From: Roseateles sp.
Lineage (GTDB): Bacteria > Pseudomonadota > Gammaproteobacteria > Burkholderiales > Burkholderiaceae_C
Direction of reading: 5' to 3'
DNA: 64,000 nucleotides
Assembly (NCBI GenBank): GCA_019234295.1
Contig: JAFALK010000015.1
Location: 25,259 to 89,258 of the forward strand
Shown: piece after piece, positions 7,491 through 15,546 of the stretch
Layout of the letters: each line of letters begins with the position of its first letter
Numbering within the stretch: position 1 is the stretch's first letter
The notes under the pieces: generated by a model
Seen by the model: only the letters and a program-made list of their open reading frames with translations
Database searches by the model: none
Told to the model about the DNA's origin: nothing
Translations under genes and position numbers: made by a program

Positions 7491-7551
7491 GCTGGCTGCA
7501 CCCTGGCTGCTGTTACAGGGAAAAGGTCGGCTTGATGATCCGGGACCCAGG

Positions 7552-8931
7552 TCATTCGAATCCGCCCTTGCTCTTGTAGGTGCCTTTGACCTTGCCGGCG
7601 TCCTCGCTGATGTCGGCCGTGCTCACGGCCCAGCGCTGGACGTCGCCGTCAAAGTCCAGCCCGAACGCGCCGCACCGGCCCTGGCGGTTCTTCTCGACGG
7701 CCAGGCCGATGATTTGGCGCTCGCCGGCTGTTCGCACCCGCCATAGGAAGGCGACGACGTCGGCGTCCTGCTCGACAGCGCCGGAATCGCGCAGGTCGCT
7801 GAGTCGCGGACGCTGGCCATTGCGGCTTTCGACAGCGCGGTTGAGCTGCGAAAGGCTCACGATGGCAATGCCCATCTCCTTCGCCAAGGCTTTGAGCCCG
7901 CGTGAGAGGGTCTCGATCTCGGCATTGCGGTTGTCGCCGCTGCCGGCGCACAGCTGCAGGTAGTCGAGCACCAGCACTCGCAGGCCCTTGACCGATCTGG
8001 CCTTGGCGCGGATGTCGCCGATCGACAGGGCGGCCTGGTCGTCCACGAACAGCGGCAGCCGGGCGCCGCGGTCCACGGCTTCCGAGAGCGACGACCACTC
8101 GCCGTCGCTGAGCTGCGCGGTCTGGATCTTGCCGAAGCCGATGCGGCCGAGGTTGGCGAGCGCGCGATCTGCGACTTCGGACCCGGGCATCTCCTGCGAC
8201 AGGTACAGCGTCGGAAGCCCCTGCTCGGCCAGGACCAGCGCGAGCTGCTGCGAGAAACTGGACTTGCCGACGGCCGGGCGGGCGGCGATCACGTAAACAT
8301 GCCCGGGGCGCAGCCCCCCGTTGAGCATTTCGTCCAGTGGGCCGCAACGCGTGGACCAGCCCAAGTCGGCTGCATTGCCCTCCGCGACTGCGTTGACGTG
8401 ATCGATGCGCTCGACGATGAGATCGGCGAGTGCCTTGGGCTGGCGGCGTTGGGTGCCACGCTCTAGCGCCGAGACGCTAGCGGCGATGCGGTCCAGCCGA
8501 TCGCTCATGGGCAGCCCCGGGGCCCATGCTGTCGCTGCGGCCGCGTCGACCAACGCAATCAGCCGGCGGTGCAGCGAATATTCGCGGACGATCTCGGAAT
8601 AACGGCGCAGATTGGCGGCGCTCGGCACACTCTGCGCGAGCGCGTTCAGGTAGCTGAGGCCGCCGCCCTCGGCCTTGCCAATCGAGGTCAGCTCCTCGAA
8701 AACCGTCACAACGTCGGCCGGCTTGCCGGCGTTCACGAGCCTGCCGACGGCGGCGAAGATCAACTTGTGCTCGTAGCGGTAGAAGTCGCTGTCGGTCAGC
8801 AGGTCGGCGGCCTTGTCCCAGGCCGAGTTGTCGATCAGCAGGCCGCCGAGCACGCTTTGCTCGGCCTCGACCGAATGCGGCGGCACGCGCAGGCCGGACT
8901 CGTCGGTCGGGATGTCGGTAGGTGCGTTCAC
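7552..8931 (-). CDS. dnaB: Phage-encoded replicative DNA helicase (DnaB type)
   Basis: 459 aa, the usual DnaB size. The N-terminal DnaB domain begins SVEAEQSVLGGLLID (residue ~20). The RecA-like C domain has Walker A ARPAVGKSS near residue 234 and Walker B VLVLDYLQL near residue 320, plus LSQLNRAVE and the arginine-finger region near the end. It unwinds duplex DNA ahead of the fork as a hexamer. The start is GTG at 8931, overlapping the upstream replication gene's stop by 4 nt (GTGA); longer in-frame starts lie inside that gene. Pairing with an O-like initiator recalls lambda O/P or P22 gene 18/12, where the initiator loads a helicase on an origin inside its own gene. Confidence 0.93.
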   Translation of the reverse strand: MNAPTDIPTDESGLRVPPHSVEAEQSVLGGLLIDNSAWDKAADLLTDSDFYRYEHKLIFAAVGRLVNAGKPADVVTVFEELTSIGKAEGGGLSYLNALAQSVPSAANLRRYSEIVREYSLHRRLIALVDAAAATAWAPGLPMSDRLDRIAASVSALERGTQRRQPKALADLIVERIDHVNAVAEGNAADLGWSTRCGPLDEMLNGGLRPGHVYVIAARPAVGKSSFSQQLALVLAEQGLPTLYLSQEMPGSEVADRALANLGRIGFGKIQTAQLSDGEWSSLSEAVDRGARLPLFVDDQAALSIGDIRAKARSVKGLRVLVLDYLQLCAGSGDNRNAEIETLSRGLKALAKEMGIAIVSLSQLNRAVESRNGQRPRLSDLRDSGAVEQDADVVAFLWRVRTAGERQIIGLAVEKNRQGRCGAFGLDFDGDVQRWAVSTADISEDAGKVKGTYKSKGGFE

Positions 8932-9716
8932 GCGACAGCCTCCGCAGTCTTCTCGATGACCTGTTTCATGCCACGCTCGGTCAGCAGGAAGTCCAGGTCG
9001 CATTGCCAGCCCTCATGGCCGGCGCCGCGTTGAGTCCGGCCCATCAGGAAGTCGTTGTCGCGGGCTCGCCCGAAGTAGCTGCGAATCCACTCGAGGGCCT
9101 CGGCTGCAGTGGTCGCACGCCGGCTGCCATCGGATTTCGCGCTCGTGAGCACCCAAGCCCAGACCTTCGGAATGCTGTGCTTGCGATCCTTCGTCATGAG
9201 GCGAACGCGCGGCAGCTCCGGAAGAACCTCGTGGTACAGGTCGACGATGGCCTGACTGGGACAGGCGGGAACGCTGTCGGCAGCTTTACGCTGGCGACGA
9301 GGTTGCGCAGCAACTGACGTATCTGACGGTTCCTGACGGTTCAATGACGGTTCGGGTGCAAGCCCTTGCAGGGGTTTCGCGCAAGCCTTTGCACCCCTCC
9401 GCGCAAGCCTTTGCACCCCTGCATTCCTTTGCACCCCTGCAAAAGCTTGCACCCCTTCGGCCAGCGTGATGCGGTACAGATTCGTGCCGCGGGGCCCCTC
9501 GTTCTCGCGCACCTCGAGCTCACCGGACTGCCGCAGCGCGGCCAGGAGCACCTGGGCGTTGCGCAGCTGCATCCGGCATTTCTCGGCCAGCGTGCCGACC
9601 GCTGGGTAGGCAACGCCGTCGTCGTCGGCGAAGTCGGCGATGGCCAGCAGCATCAGCAGGTGGGGGCCGCTCTGCGCTGACTCGGCCCAAACACGGGTCG
9701 AGGTTCTGACGCTCAT
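8928..9716 (-). CDS. O-like phage replication initiator with N-terminal winged helix
   Basis: 262 aa. Residues ~1-80 form a winged-helix domain typical of phage O/Rep proteins: MSVRTSTRVWAES, LLMLLAIADFADDDG and YPAVGTLAEKCRM. The middle (about residues 85-130) is a low-complexity repeat-derived linker containing GVQR twice. The C-terminal domain (SQAIVDLYHEVLPELP, then WVLTSAKSDG) may contact the helicase. The start is the ATG at 9716, overlapping the upstream stop (ATGA). The linker is encoded by iteron-like repeats (9324-9455), as in lambda, where the origin lies within gene O. Together with the overlapping dnaB gene this is very likely the replication-initiation unit. Confidence 0.75.
   Translation of the reverse strand: MSVRTSTRVWAESAQSGPHLLMLLAIADFADDDGVAYPAVGTLAEKCRMQLRNAQVLLAALRQSGELEVRENEGPRGTNLYRITLAEGVQAFAGVQRNAGVQRLARRGAKACAKPLQGLAPEPSLNRQEPSDTSVAAQPRRQRKAADSVPACPSQAIVDLYHEVLPELPRVRLMTKDRKHSIPKVWAWVLTSAKSDGSRRATTAAEALEWIRSYFGRARDNDFLMGRTQRGAGHEGWQCDLDFLLTERGMKQVIEKTAEAVA
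9324..9353. repeat. Three direct repeats TGACGGTTC beside the iterons
   Basis: TGACGGTTC is repeated at 9324-9332, 9334-9342 and 9345-9353, about one helical turn apart. The block abuts the TTGCACCCC array and lies within the same gene. It may be an accessory protein-binding or unwinding region of the candidate origin, although it is not AT-rich. Confidence 0.5.
9354..9455. repeat. Iteron-like TTGCACCCC repeats, candidate phage origin
   Basis: TTGCACCCC occurs exactly at 9389-9397, 9411-9419, 9429-9437 and 9447-9455 (spacings 22, 18 and 18 bp). Partial inverted versions lie at 9354-9361 (GGGTGCAA) and 9366-9374 (TTGCAGGGG). The array is inside the O-like initiator gene. Lambdoid phages have four 18-19-bp iterons inside gene O that form the replication origin, so the same role is inferred here. 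Confidence 0.6.
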
Positions 9717-10018
9717 GTGGCCATCCCCTCGGGCCAGCACCCCTTGAAATTCGCGGCCTGATCAAGCCGGCGGCACGCGTCGATCAGGCGCAGCTGATCG
9801 GCAGCCTCGAAGTCGTGCAGCGGTGCCCAGTAGTCCCCGCGTCGGGTACTCCAGACCACGGCGAACACACCAGCGCACCCGACCGCGCCAGAGGGCCGCC
9901 AGGGGCCGCGAATCTGACCAAGGGTAAGGAGATGCCCGCGCAGCGGGTAAAAACGCCGCAGCGGCCGGTCTGGCACGTTCTGGCCGAACTGGCGGCGGTA
10001 TGTTGACGACGCATTCAT
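9713..10018 (-). CDS. Hypothetical phage protein
   Basis: 101 aa, unrecognised. The N-terminal half is basic and aromatic (RRQFGQNVPDRPLRRFYP). The rest contains VFAVVWSTRRGDYWAPLHDF and ends FKGCWPEGMAT. The ATG at 10018 and the stop at 9713 both overlap neighbouring genes by 4 nt, so the gene is translationally linked to the replication initiator downstream. It has no signal peptide or transmembrane helix. The position suggests an early or regulatory prophage protein, but no family resemblance is evident. Confidence 0.5.
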   Translation of the reverse strand: MNASSTYRRQFGQNVPDRPLRRFYPLRGHLLTLGQIRGPWRPSGAVGCAGVFAVVWSTRRGDYWAPLHDFEAADQLRLIDACRRLDQAANFKGCWPEGMAT

Positions 10019-10368
10019 GCCGGCGCCCCCACGATATTCAGAAACCGCTCGACCTCTTCGTCGTCGGCCAGTGTGCGGAACTGCCCCCAGCGCGATGCCA
10101 GCCAGGTGCTGTCGGCCTGCCGCACCAGCTCGAAGCCGGCCAGCGCAGCTCGAGCTGAGAGGGTTGCGTCCTGCTTGGCTTCAGGCGTCTCAGCCGCCTG
10201 CACGACCTCGACCCGATCGCCGCGGAGCGCCGCAGCGACGATCTCGGCGAGCTTGTGGGCCAGAGCCGGCGGCAGCGGCATGCCGGAGCGGGCGCGGGCG
10301 ATGTCGGCGAGGTCGTCGGCGCTGAGCTCGATCGCCTTCGGTTGGCTCAGCTTCGGCTTATGCGGCAT
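10015..10368 (-). CDS. Hypothetical phage protein
   Basis: 117 aa, unrecognised. Two helical segments are clear (ELSADDLADIARAR and AHKLAEIVAAALRGDRVEVVQA), followed by a more polar domain ending VERFLNIVGAPA. The gene starts at the ATG at 10368, overlapping the 3' end of the alpA-like gene by 11 nt, and its stop overlaps the next start. This overlap chain from alpA to dnaB suggests one early transcript. Function unknown; a small DNA-associated regulatory protein is possible. Confidence 0.5.
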   Translation of the reverse strand: MPHKPKLSQPKAIELSADDLADIARARSGMPLPPALAHKLAEIVAAALRGDRVEVVQAAETPEAKQDATLSARAALAGFELVRQADSTWLASRWGQFRTLADDEEVERFLNIVGAPA

Positions 10369-10630
10369 GGCTCACCTCGGCCTGGGCGGCAAGCCAAGCG
10401 GTCACTTCACCGGCCCGCCATCGCGTGCACCTGCTGCTAAGGCGAATCGGCTTCACGAACTCGCCGGCCGCGACCTTGCGGTTGATCGTGGTGGGGCTCA
10501 GACCTACCAGGGCCTGGACCGTCCGGATCGTCAAAAGCGCTTCCGGCACGCGCGCAGCCTCGATGGGCTGATGCGCAAGGGCTCCGCGCGAACGGACTTC
10601 AGATTGATGTTGCGGCTTACTGGGGTGCAT
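10358..10630 (-). CDS. AlpA-family / excisionase-like HTH regulator
   Basis: 90 aa. Residues ~30-85 match the short MerR-like winged helix of AlpA/excisionase proteins: LLTIRTVQALVGLSPTTINRKV as the helix-turn-helix (split here for length), then RWRAGEVTAWLAAQ as the wing and terminal helix. AlpA of P4-like elements activates integrase expression and excision, and similar proteins act as recombination directionality factors. It sits about 0.8 kb from the integrase on the same strand, the expected place. It starts at the ATG at 10630. The first ~28 residues are probably unstructured, so a later start is possible, though no better one is evident. Confidence 0.75.
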   Translation of the reverse strand: MHPSKPQHQSEVRSRGALAHQPIEAARVPEALLTIRTVQALVGLSPTTINRKVAAGEFVKPIRLSSRCTRWRAGEVTAWLAAQAEVSHAA

Positions 10631-10723
10631 TAGGGCCTCACTTGATGAGCGAGGCCAATGTCAGGTGGAAGCCCTGGGCCGTACAACCTTGGGCCTTGGG
10701 CCAGTTTGGCCCAAAGGCGCCGC

Positions 10724-11329
10724 CTAGGGCGGCGCGTCTTTGATAGCTCCTTCTTTCCGCAGACGCTGCCATGCCTTGTTCATGACGTCGACGGAATATC
10801 GCAACGCATCCATTACCTTGCTCTTGGGCTCAGAGACCTTGCCGGCCGGAGGCCTTGGAAGTGCCAATGGGTCGAAGCCCAGTTCCTTCAACTTGAGCAG
10901 AATCGCCTGCTCCTGCGCTTGATGCGCTGGCACGCGCTTTGTGGCGCCGGCCGCGCCATCTACGACGGGTTCGCTGCCAAGCAACGCCTTCGTGAGCGCA
11001 CGGACGTCAACAGCTCGAACGAAAGCCCCTTCGACAACATCCGTGCGAGCCTCGAGGACCGGATCCAGCAGGGTGAGCCTCCCGGTACGCACCGCATCGT
11101 CAAGCCGTCGCTGCGCCTCTCGGGCCGTCACGATCCGAAGAAATTCAAGCGGCCCAAATCGCCGCTCCGCACCCACGGCGTCAGCCACGGTCGCCGCGTT
11201 GAATTCGGCCGCCAACTCTTGTCGGCGATAGATCAATTCCCGCGCCCACTCCGTCGGAGTCGCATCGGGGTGAAGTTCCCTGGCTAGGATCAGCGCTGCC
11301 CCTTCCAGATTCCAGATTTCGTCGTCCAT
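10724..11329 (-). CDS. Hypothetical protein between integrase and AlpA genes
   Basis: 201 aa. Soluble and helical with many charged residues: MDDEIWNLEGAALILAREL at the start, ATPTEWARELIYRRQELAAEF near residue 24 and MNKAWQRLRKEGAIKDAPP at the end (each within 20 residues). No domain is recognised. It starts at the ATG at 11329, 88 nt after the integrase stop, on the same strand. Proteins of similar size and composition often lie beside P4-type integrases in betaproteobacterial islands. It may take part in element maintenance, but this is a guess from position only. Confidence 0.55.
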   Translation of the reverse strand: MDDEIWNLEGAALILARELHPDATPTEWARELIYRRQELAAEFNAATVADAVGAERRFGPLEFLRIVTAREAQRRLDDAVRTGRLTLLDPVLEARTDVVEGAFVRAVDVRALTKALLGSEPVVDGAAGATKRVPAHQAQEQAILLKLKELGFDPLALPRPPAGKVSEPKSKVMDALRYSVDVMNKAWQRLRKEGAIKDAPP

Positions 11330-11417
11330 GCGCTCCCTCGCGCCCCTTGATGCGGGAGCCGCGCCAGCCCGCCAGGGTCGCGGGTTTTCGGGGATCAGCC
11401 TAGGCGCGGCAGAACGG

Positions 11418-12659
11418 TCAAGCAGCTCGGAATGGAACGACCTCTGCCCCTTGGGCCAGGCGCTGCAGATACTCGGCCCACAGATTCATCATCTGTCGGC
11501 GCTGCTCCATGAACTCGGCACGGTCGTAGGCCATGCCCAGCGGCCCGCTCTTGCCGTGAGCGAGCTGGGCCTCGATGACGTCCGGGTGCACATTCAAGCG
11601 CTCGACCATGAGCGTGCGCGCCATCGCGCGGAAACCGTGCGGCGTCATCGTTTCGTTGTCGAAGCCCATGCGACGCAGCGCGGTCCGCAGCGTGTTCTCG
11701 CTCATGGGGCGCTCGCCGGTGAGCAGGCTGGGGAAGACGTAGCGGCCGTGGCCGGTGAGCGGCCAAAGGTCCTTGAGCAGTTCGACCGCCCGCGGCGCCA
11801 GCGGCACGAAGTGTGGCCGGCCGTTGATCTTGCCGGCTTTGACGCGCTTCATCGATTCGGCCGGGATCGTCAGCATGGCCGCGTCGAGGTCGATCCAGGC
11901 CCACTCCATTGCCCGGACGTTGCCGGGCCGCTGGAAGATCAGCGCGGACAGCTCCAGGGCTGTGCGCGTCGTCGGCTGGCCCTCGTAGGCCTGGATGGCG
12001 CGCATGAGGTCGCCAGCTGCCTTGGGCTCGAGGACCGCGGCCATGTGCTTGGTGGCCACCGGCTTCAGCGCGCCGCTCAGCGTTGCCGCGGGGTTGTGCT
12101 CGCAGGCACCCAGCCGGTTGCCGTGCTTGAAGACCTGGCCGCAGGCCTCGCGCAGCGAGTGGGCGAGCTCTTTGACGCCTCGGCCCTCGACCCGGCGCAG
12201 CGTGCTCAGCAGCAGCGGCGCCTTCACCTCGGCGATCGGCAACTTGCCGATCCAGGGAAACACGTCCTTTTCGAGCCGGGCGAGCCAGCGTGCGCCGTAG
12301 TCGTCGCTCCAGTCGGCCGCCTTGAGCTCGTGCAGGTCACGGGCCACGGCCTCGAAGGTGTTGACGCTGGCGGCCTTGCGCTGCAGCTTCGCGACGATAC
12401 GCTCTTGCGCCGGGTCGGCGCCCGCCTGCTGCAGCAATCGAGCCTCGTCTCGCTTCAGCCGAGCGGTCTTCGGCGGGACCTCGGGATACGAGCCGAGGGC
12501 CAGGCGTTTCTCCTTCCCGGAGAAGTAGTACTTCCAGAACCAGCGCTTCGAGCCGTTGCTGGCGACCTCAATGTAAAGACCTCCGCCGTCGACCAGACGG
12601 ACCCGGGTTTTGTCGGGGGGACAGCTCGCGTTCTTGCACTCCAGATCGGTCAGCGGCAT
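11418..12659 (-). CDS. int: P4-type tyrosine recombinase (prophage integrase)
   Basis: 413 aa, typical for the family. The N-terminal arm-binding domain shows GGGLYIEV and LGSYPEVPPKTAR. The catalytic domain carries Arg in QRPGNVRAMEW (~residue 254), the HGFRAMAR box (~354), the LAHGK His (~380) and Tyr in AYDRAEF (~390). It integrates the element by recombination between phage and host att sites, usually at tRNA 3' ends. Its start codon faces tRNA-His, whose 3' end is 174 bp away, fixing the attachment site there. Arm-type repeats lie in the gap (12661-12726). It starts at the ATG at 12659. Confidence 0.95.
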   Translation of the reverse strand: MPLTDLECKNASCPPDKTRVRLVDGGGLYIEVASNGSKRWFWKYYFSGKEKRLALGSYPEVPPKTARLKRDEARLLQQAGADPAQERIVAKLQRKAASVNTFEAVARDLHELKAADWSDDYGARWLARLEKDVFPWIGKLPIAEVKAPLLLSTLRRVEGRGVKELAHSLREACGQVFKHGNRLGACEHNPAATLSGALKPVATKHMAAVLEPKAAGDLMRAIQAYEGQPTTRTALELSALIFQRPGNVRAMEWAWIDLDAAMLTIPAESMKRVKAGKINGRPHFVPLAPRAVELLKDLWPLTGHGRYVFPSLLTGERPMSENTLRTALRRMGFDNETMTPHGFRAMARTLMVERLNVHPDVIEAQLAHGKSGPLGMAYDRAEFMEQRRQMMNLWAEYLQRLAQGAEVVPFRAA

Positions 12660-12660
12660 A

Positions 12661-12726
12661 GGGGAACAAACCTCGAGGATTCGCCGGAATCGGCCCTTGT
12701 TCCCCGAAGTGTGCCCCTTGTTCCCC
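12661..12726. repeat. Probable integrase arm-binding repeats
   Basis: CCTTGTTCCCC occurs at 12695-12705 and 12716-12726 (21 bp apart, two helical turns). A matching inverted GGGGAACAA lies at 12661-12669, directly upstream of the integrase start. A separate 11-bp repeat GCGTCAACATG occurs at 12738-12748 and 12811-12821. Such repeats between int and the att core are typical arm-type sites, and also allow integrase autoregulation. Confidence 0.5.
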
Positions 12727-12763
12727 TGGGCTGCAACGCGTCAACATGGTCTTCAACGCCATG

Positions 12764-12798
12764 AAAAAAGCCCCAAGTCATTGATTAACTTGGGGCTT
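12764..12798 (-). terminator. Intrinsic terminator downstream of tRNA-His
   Basis: AAGCCCCAAGT (12768-12778) pairs perfectly with ACTTGGGGCTT (12788-12798), an 11-bp stem with a 9-nt loop. On the minus strand it is followed by six U (12769-12764). It ends the tRNA-His transcript before the prophage integrase. Confidence 0.85.
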
Positions 12799-12832
12799 GT
12801 GGTGCCTTATGCGTCAACATGAAGGCTTATCT

Positions 12833-12909
12833 TGGGGTGGCTAATGGGACTCGAACCCACGACAACCAGAATCACAATCTGGGACTCTACCAACTGAGCT
12901 ATAGCCACC
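12833..12909 (-). tRNA. tRNA-His (GTG)
   Basis: 77 nt including an encoded CCA and the extra G at -1. Anticodon loop ATTGTGA carries GTG. The acceptor stem GGTGGCTA pairs with TAGCCACC, and the T arm contains GGTTCGAGTCC. The 3' end faces the prophage integrase and is the inferred attB/attL core. It lies between ppiD and the prophage. Confidence 0.95.
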
Positions 12910-12960
12910 GCTGAAAGTCGAACATTATAGCCCGGATTCCACCGGCTCATTCGAATTATT

Positions 12961-14871
12961 TCACTCCGACGCAGCAGATGCCGCCGGGGCCGGGGCCTTG
13001 ATCACGGCCTTGTAGCGCGCCTTCATGGCGCTGTAGTAGGCATCGCTCTCGGCGCCGTTCCAGGCGTTCGCGTAGCTGCTGGCCATGCGTTTGATGTCGA
13101 TGACGGCCGGGTCGCGCGGCAGCACTTTGTCGACTCGGACCACGGTGTAGATGCCATCACCGGCATCGACGCCGACAAAGGCCGGCTGCTTGGACGATTC
13201 GGCTGACATCACGCCATCGAGCACCTTGGGCGCGAAGGGGCCGGGCTTGGCGCGCGAAACCACCAGCGCCTCGCTGAGGCCATCCGCCTCGCCACCCTTC
13301 TGCAGTGCCGCCAGACGCTCCTGACCTGTCTTGAGTGCCAGGGCCTTGGCCAGCTTCGCGACCAGCAGCTCACGCACGTGGTCCTTGATCTCGGCCAGCG
13401 GCTGCGGCTGAGCGGGGTTGTACTTCACCACGCGTGCCGAGACGAGCTGGCTCGGCGCCGTCTCGATGGCTTCGGTGTTCCGCTTGCTGCGCAGCGACTC
13501 AGGAGCGAATACCGCATCCATCAGCTTGGCTGAGGCGAGCACGCCGCTGGCCGTCAGCGCCGGCTTGCGCGTCACGGTGGCCGTCACCACGGCGAGCTTG
13601 AACTTGTCGGCCACGGGCTGGAGCGAGTCGGGCTGCTCGTAGACCATGTTGGTGAAGGACTCGGCCAGTTCGGTGAAGCGCTTCTGGGCGAGTTGCTTGC
13701 GCAGCTCTTCCTCGATCTGCGGCTTCACTTCCTCGAAGCTCTTCTTGACGCCGCCGCGAACACCCGCCAGCTGGATGATGTGATAGCCAAACTCGGTCTC
13801 GACGACGTTGCTGATCTCGCCTGCCTTGAGTGCGAACATTGCGTCTTCGAAGGGCTTGACCATGGCACGGCGGCCGACCCAGTCTAGGTCACCGCCGTTG
13901 GGTGCCGAACCTTCGTCCTGGGAGTTCTTCTTCGCCAATTCGGCGAAGCCGGCAGGGTTCTTGCGCGCCTGGGCCAGCAGCTCCTCGGCCTTGGCTTTCG
14001 CCCTGGCCTTGTCGGCGGCGGGGGCGTCCTTATTGGCCTTGATCAGGATGTGGCTGGCATGGCGCTCTTCGGCCACGGTGTAGCGCGAGGCGTTTTCGTC
14101 GTAGTACTTCTGCAGCTCCTCGGCGTTGACGCTCACGCCCGTCTTGAGCGCGCCGGCATCGAGCACCACGTATTCGATCTGCGCGTTCTCGGGCTGCTCA
14201 AAGAGCTTGGCGTTGGCCGCATCCTTGTAGAAGGCTTCGATCTCTGCGTCACTCGGGTTGAGCTTGCCAGCGAAATCCTTGGCCGCAAAGGTCTGAAAGC
14301 GCACCTCGCGCTGCTGCAGCATCGCATCGAAGGCCACGACGGCGACGGCCGGAGCGGCAAAGCCGCTCTCGATCACGCCGACCACGGGCTGCTGCTGCGA
14401 AAGGCTCTGGCGCACCTTGGCCAGCAGTCCACTTCGCGTGAGGCCCTGAGCGGCCAGCAGTGCATCGTTAATCTTTCCGTTCGAGTCGTAGATCGCGGCA
14501 AAGCTCGGATCGGTCTCGATGAGCTGCTTCGTACGGCCTTCGCTGGCCTCAAGCATCTCCTTCTCGGCAGCAGTCTGCAGCACCTTCTCGCGCACGAGTT
14601 CGTCGAGCACACGCTTCTTGAGCTCGGGCGTATCGAGCAGCTTGGGATCGATGGTCGGATTTTGCGAACGGATGCGCTCGATCTGCTGGCGCTCGGCGGC
14701 GGCCCACTGGCTCTGCGTGATCTTCGCGCCATCCACCGTGGCGACGGCCGCGTTGGCACCGTCGAGCAGGCTCGTGTAGCTCTGCACGCCCACAAGGACG
14801 AAGGACGGCAGGATCACCAGCAGGAGCAGGAACTGGAACAGCCGGTTGTGGGTGCGGACGAACTCAAACAT
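12961..14871 (-). CDS. ppiD: Periplasmic folding chaperone PpiD (SurA-N / parvulin domains)
   Basis: 636 aa, the normal PpiD length. One N-terminal membrane anchor (LFQFLLLLVILPSFVLVGV, residues ~11-29) leaves the rest in the periplasm. A SurA-N-like chaperone region follows. The parvulin domain (~265-365) shows RHASHILIK, GGDLDWVGR and EFGYHIIQL. PpiD works with the Sec translocon on newly exported proteins; many homologues have weak or no isomerase activity. It starts at the ATG at 14871. It lies between tRNA-Val and tRNA-His, as in many Burkholderiales, where hupB precedes it. Confidence 0.92.
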   Translation of the reverse strand: MFEFVRTHNRLFQFLLLLVILPSFVLVGVQSYTSLLDGANAAVATVDGAKITQSQWAAAERQQIERIRSQNPTIDPKLLDTPELKKRVLDELVREKVLQTAAEKEMLEASEGRTKQLIETDPSFAAIYDSNGKINDALLAAQGLTRSGLLAKVRQSLSQQQPVVGVIESGFAAPAVAVVAFDAMLQQREVRFQTFAAKDFAGKLNPSDAEIEAFYKDAANAKLFEQPENAQIEYVVLDAGALKTGVSVNAEELQKYYDENASRYTVAEERHASHILIKANKDAPAADKARAKAKAEELLAQARKNPAGFAELAKKNSQDEGSAPNGGDLDWVGRRAMVKPFEDAMFALKAGEISNVVETEFGYHIIQLAGVRGGVKKSFEEVKPQIEEELRKQLAQKRFTELAESFTNMVYEQPDSLQPVADKFKLAVVTATVTRKPALTASGVLASAKLMDAVFAPESLRSKRNTEAIETAPSQLVSARVVKYNPAQPQPLAEIKDHVRELLVAKLAKALALKTGQERLAALQKGGEADGLSEALVVSRAKPGPFAPKVLDGVMSAESSKQPAFVGVDAGDGIYTVVRVDKVLPRDPAVIDIKRMASSYANAWNGAESDAYYSAMKARYKAVIKAPAPAASAASE

Positions 14872-14924
14872 CGGGAACCTCGGGAAACCTCGAGAAGCTC
14901 AGGAAAAAGGGGCTCAACATGACA

Positions 14925-14948
14925 AAGGCGAACCTGGAGGTTCGCCTT
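14925..14948 (-). terminator. Terminator-like hairpin between tRNA-Val and ppiD
   Basis: AAGGCGAACC (14925-14934) pairs perfectly with GGTTCGCCTT (14939-14948), with a 4-nt loop. On the minus strand only a short U run (TTTGTC context) follows, so it may be a weak terminator or an RNA-processing/stability element in the ppiD leader. Confidence 0.5.
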
Positions 14949-14967
14949 GGCAGCGCGTGCATTGTAG

Positions 14968-15043
14968 TGGTGGGTGCTAACGGACTCGAACCGCTGACAT
15001 GCTGCGTGTAAGGCAGCTGCTCTACCAACTGAGCTAAGCACCC
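14968..15043 (-). tRNA. tRNA-Val (TAC)
   Basis: 76 nt with encoded CCA. Acceptor GGGTGCT pairs with AGCACCC. The anticodon loop CTTACAC contains TAC, and the T loop is GGTTCGAGTCC. It is located 29 nt downstream of hupB on the same strand, so it may share that transcript. Confidence 0.95.
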
Positions 15044-15072
15044 GGAATTTTCATGCCGGACAGGTCCGGACT

Positions 15073-15345
15073 TTAGTTCACGGCGTCCTTGAGGGCCTTG
15101 CCGGGGCGGAACTTGGGGACTTTGGCCGACTTGATCTTGATCGCCTCATTGGTGCGCGGGTTGCGCCCCGTGCGCGCCGCGCGCTTGGTCACGCTGAAAG
15201 TGCCGAAGCCCACCAACGAGACGGTGCCGTTCTTCTTCAACGTCGTCTTGACGCCGCCGATCACGGCCTCCAGGGCACGACCAGCGGCCGCCTTGGAAAT
15301 GTCGGCTTGCTTGGCGATGTGCTCGATCAATTCGGATTTGTTCAC
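15073..15345 (-). CDS. hupB: DNA-binding protein HU-beta
   Basis: 90 aa, full length for HU. It has the helical dimerisation half ([18 protein letters not shown]) and the DNA-binding arm motif [12 protein letters not shown], with GFGTFSV upstream. HU is a nucleoid-associated protein that bends DNA and supports replication, recombination and transcription. The start codon is GTG at 15345 with a GAGGGGG ribosome-binding site 8-9 nt upstream; no ATG fits. tRNA-Val and ppiD follow on the same strand, a conserved betaproteobacterial order. Confidence 0.95.
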   Translation of the reverse strand: MNKSELIEHIAKQADISKAAAGRALEAVIGGVKTTLKKNGTVSLVGFGTFSVTKRAARTGRNPRTNEAIKIKSAKVPKFRPGKALKDAVN

Positions 15346-15546
15346 TTAAGTACCCCCTCAAAAGGATTGCACATGAGCGTGGATTCGGTCCGCGAGAGGC
15401 TGCCGGCCCGATGGTGAGATCCGGGGACAGATTCGACGCATGAAGAGCCGTCGAGCAAGCGCGGGGAAGCGGATTCTAGGCCCATTCTTTTTCGCGCATG
15501 AGCAGGGACAAGTCCCGATACAAACAAGACCGGCCCAAGTCCGTTC

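Noticed and set aside
1..12832. Phage satellite (PICI-like) instead of a full prophage
   Set aside because: The int-alpA-replication layout is suggestive, but the virion-like genes and transglycosylase, and the unseen left part, prevent deciding; prophage is the simpler reading.
15044..15072. Terminator after hupB
   Set aside because: GTCCGGAC-type inverted repeats are present but no U-run follows on the minus strand, so the evidence is too weak.
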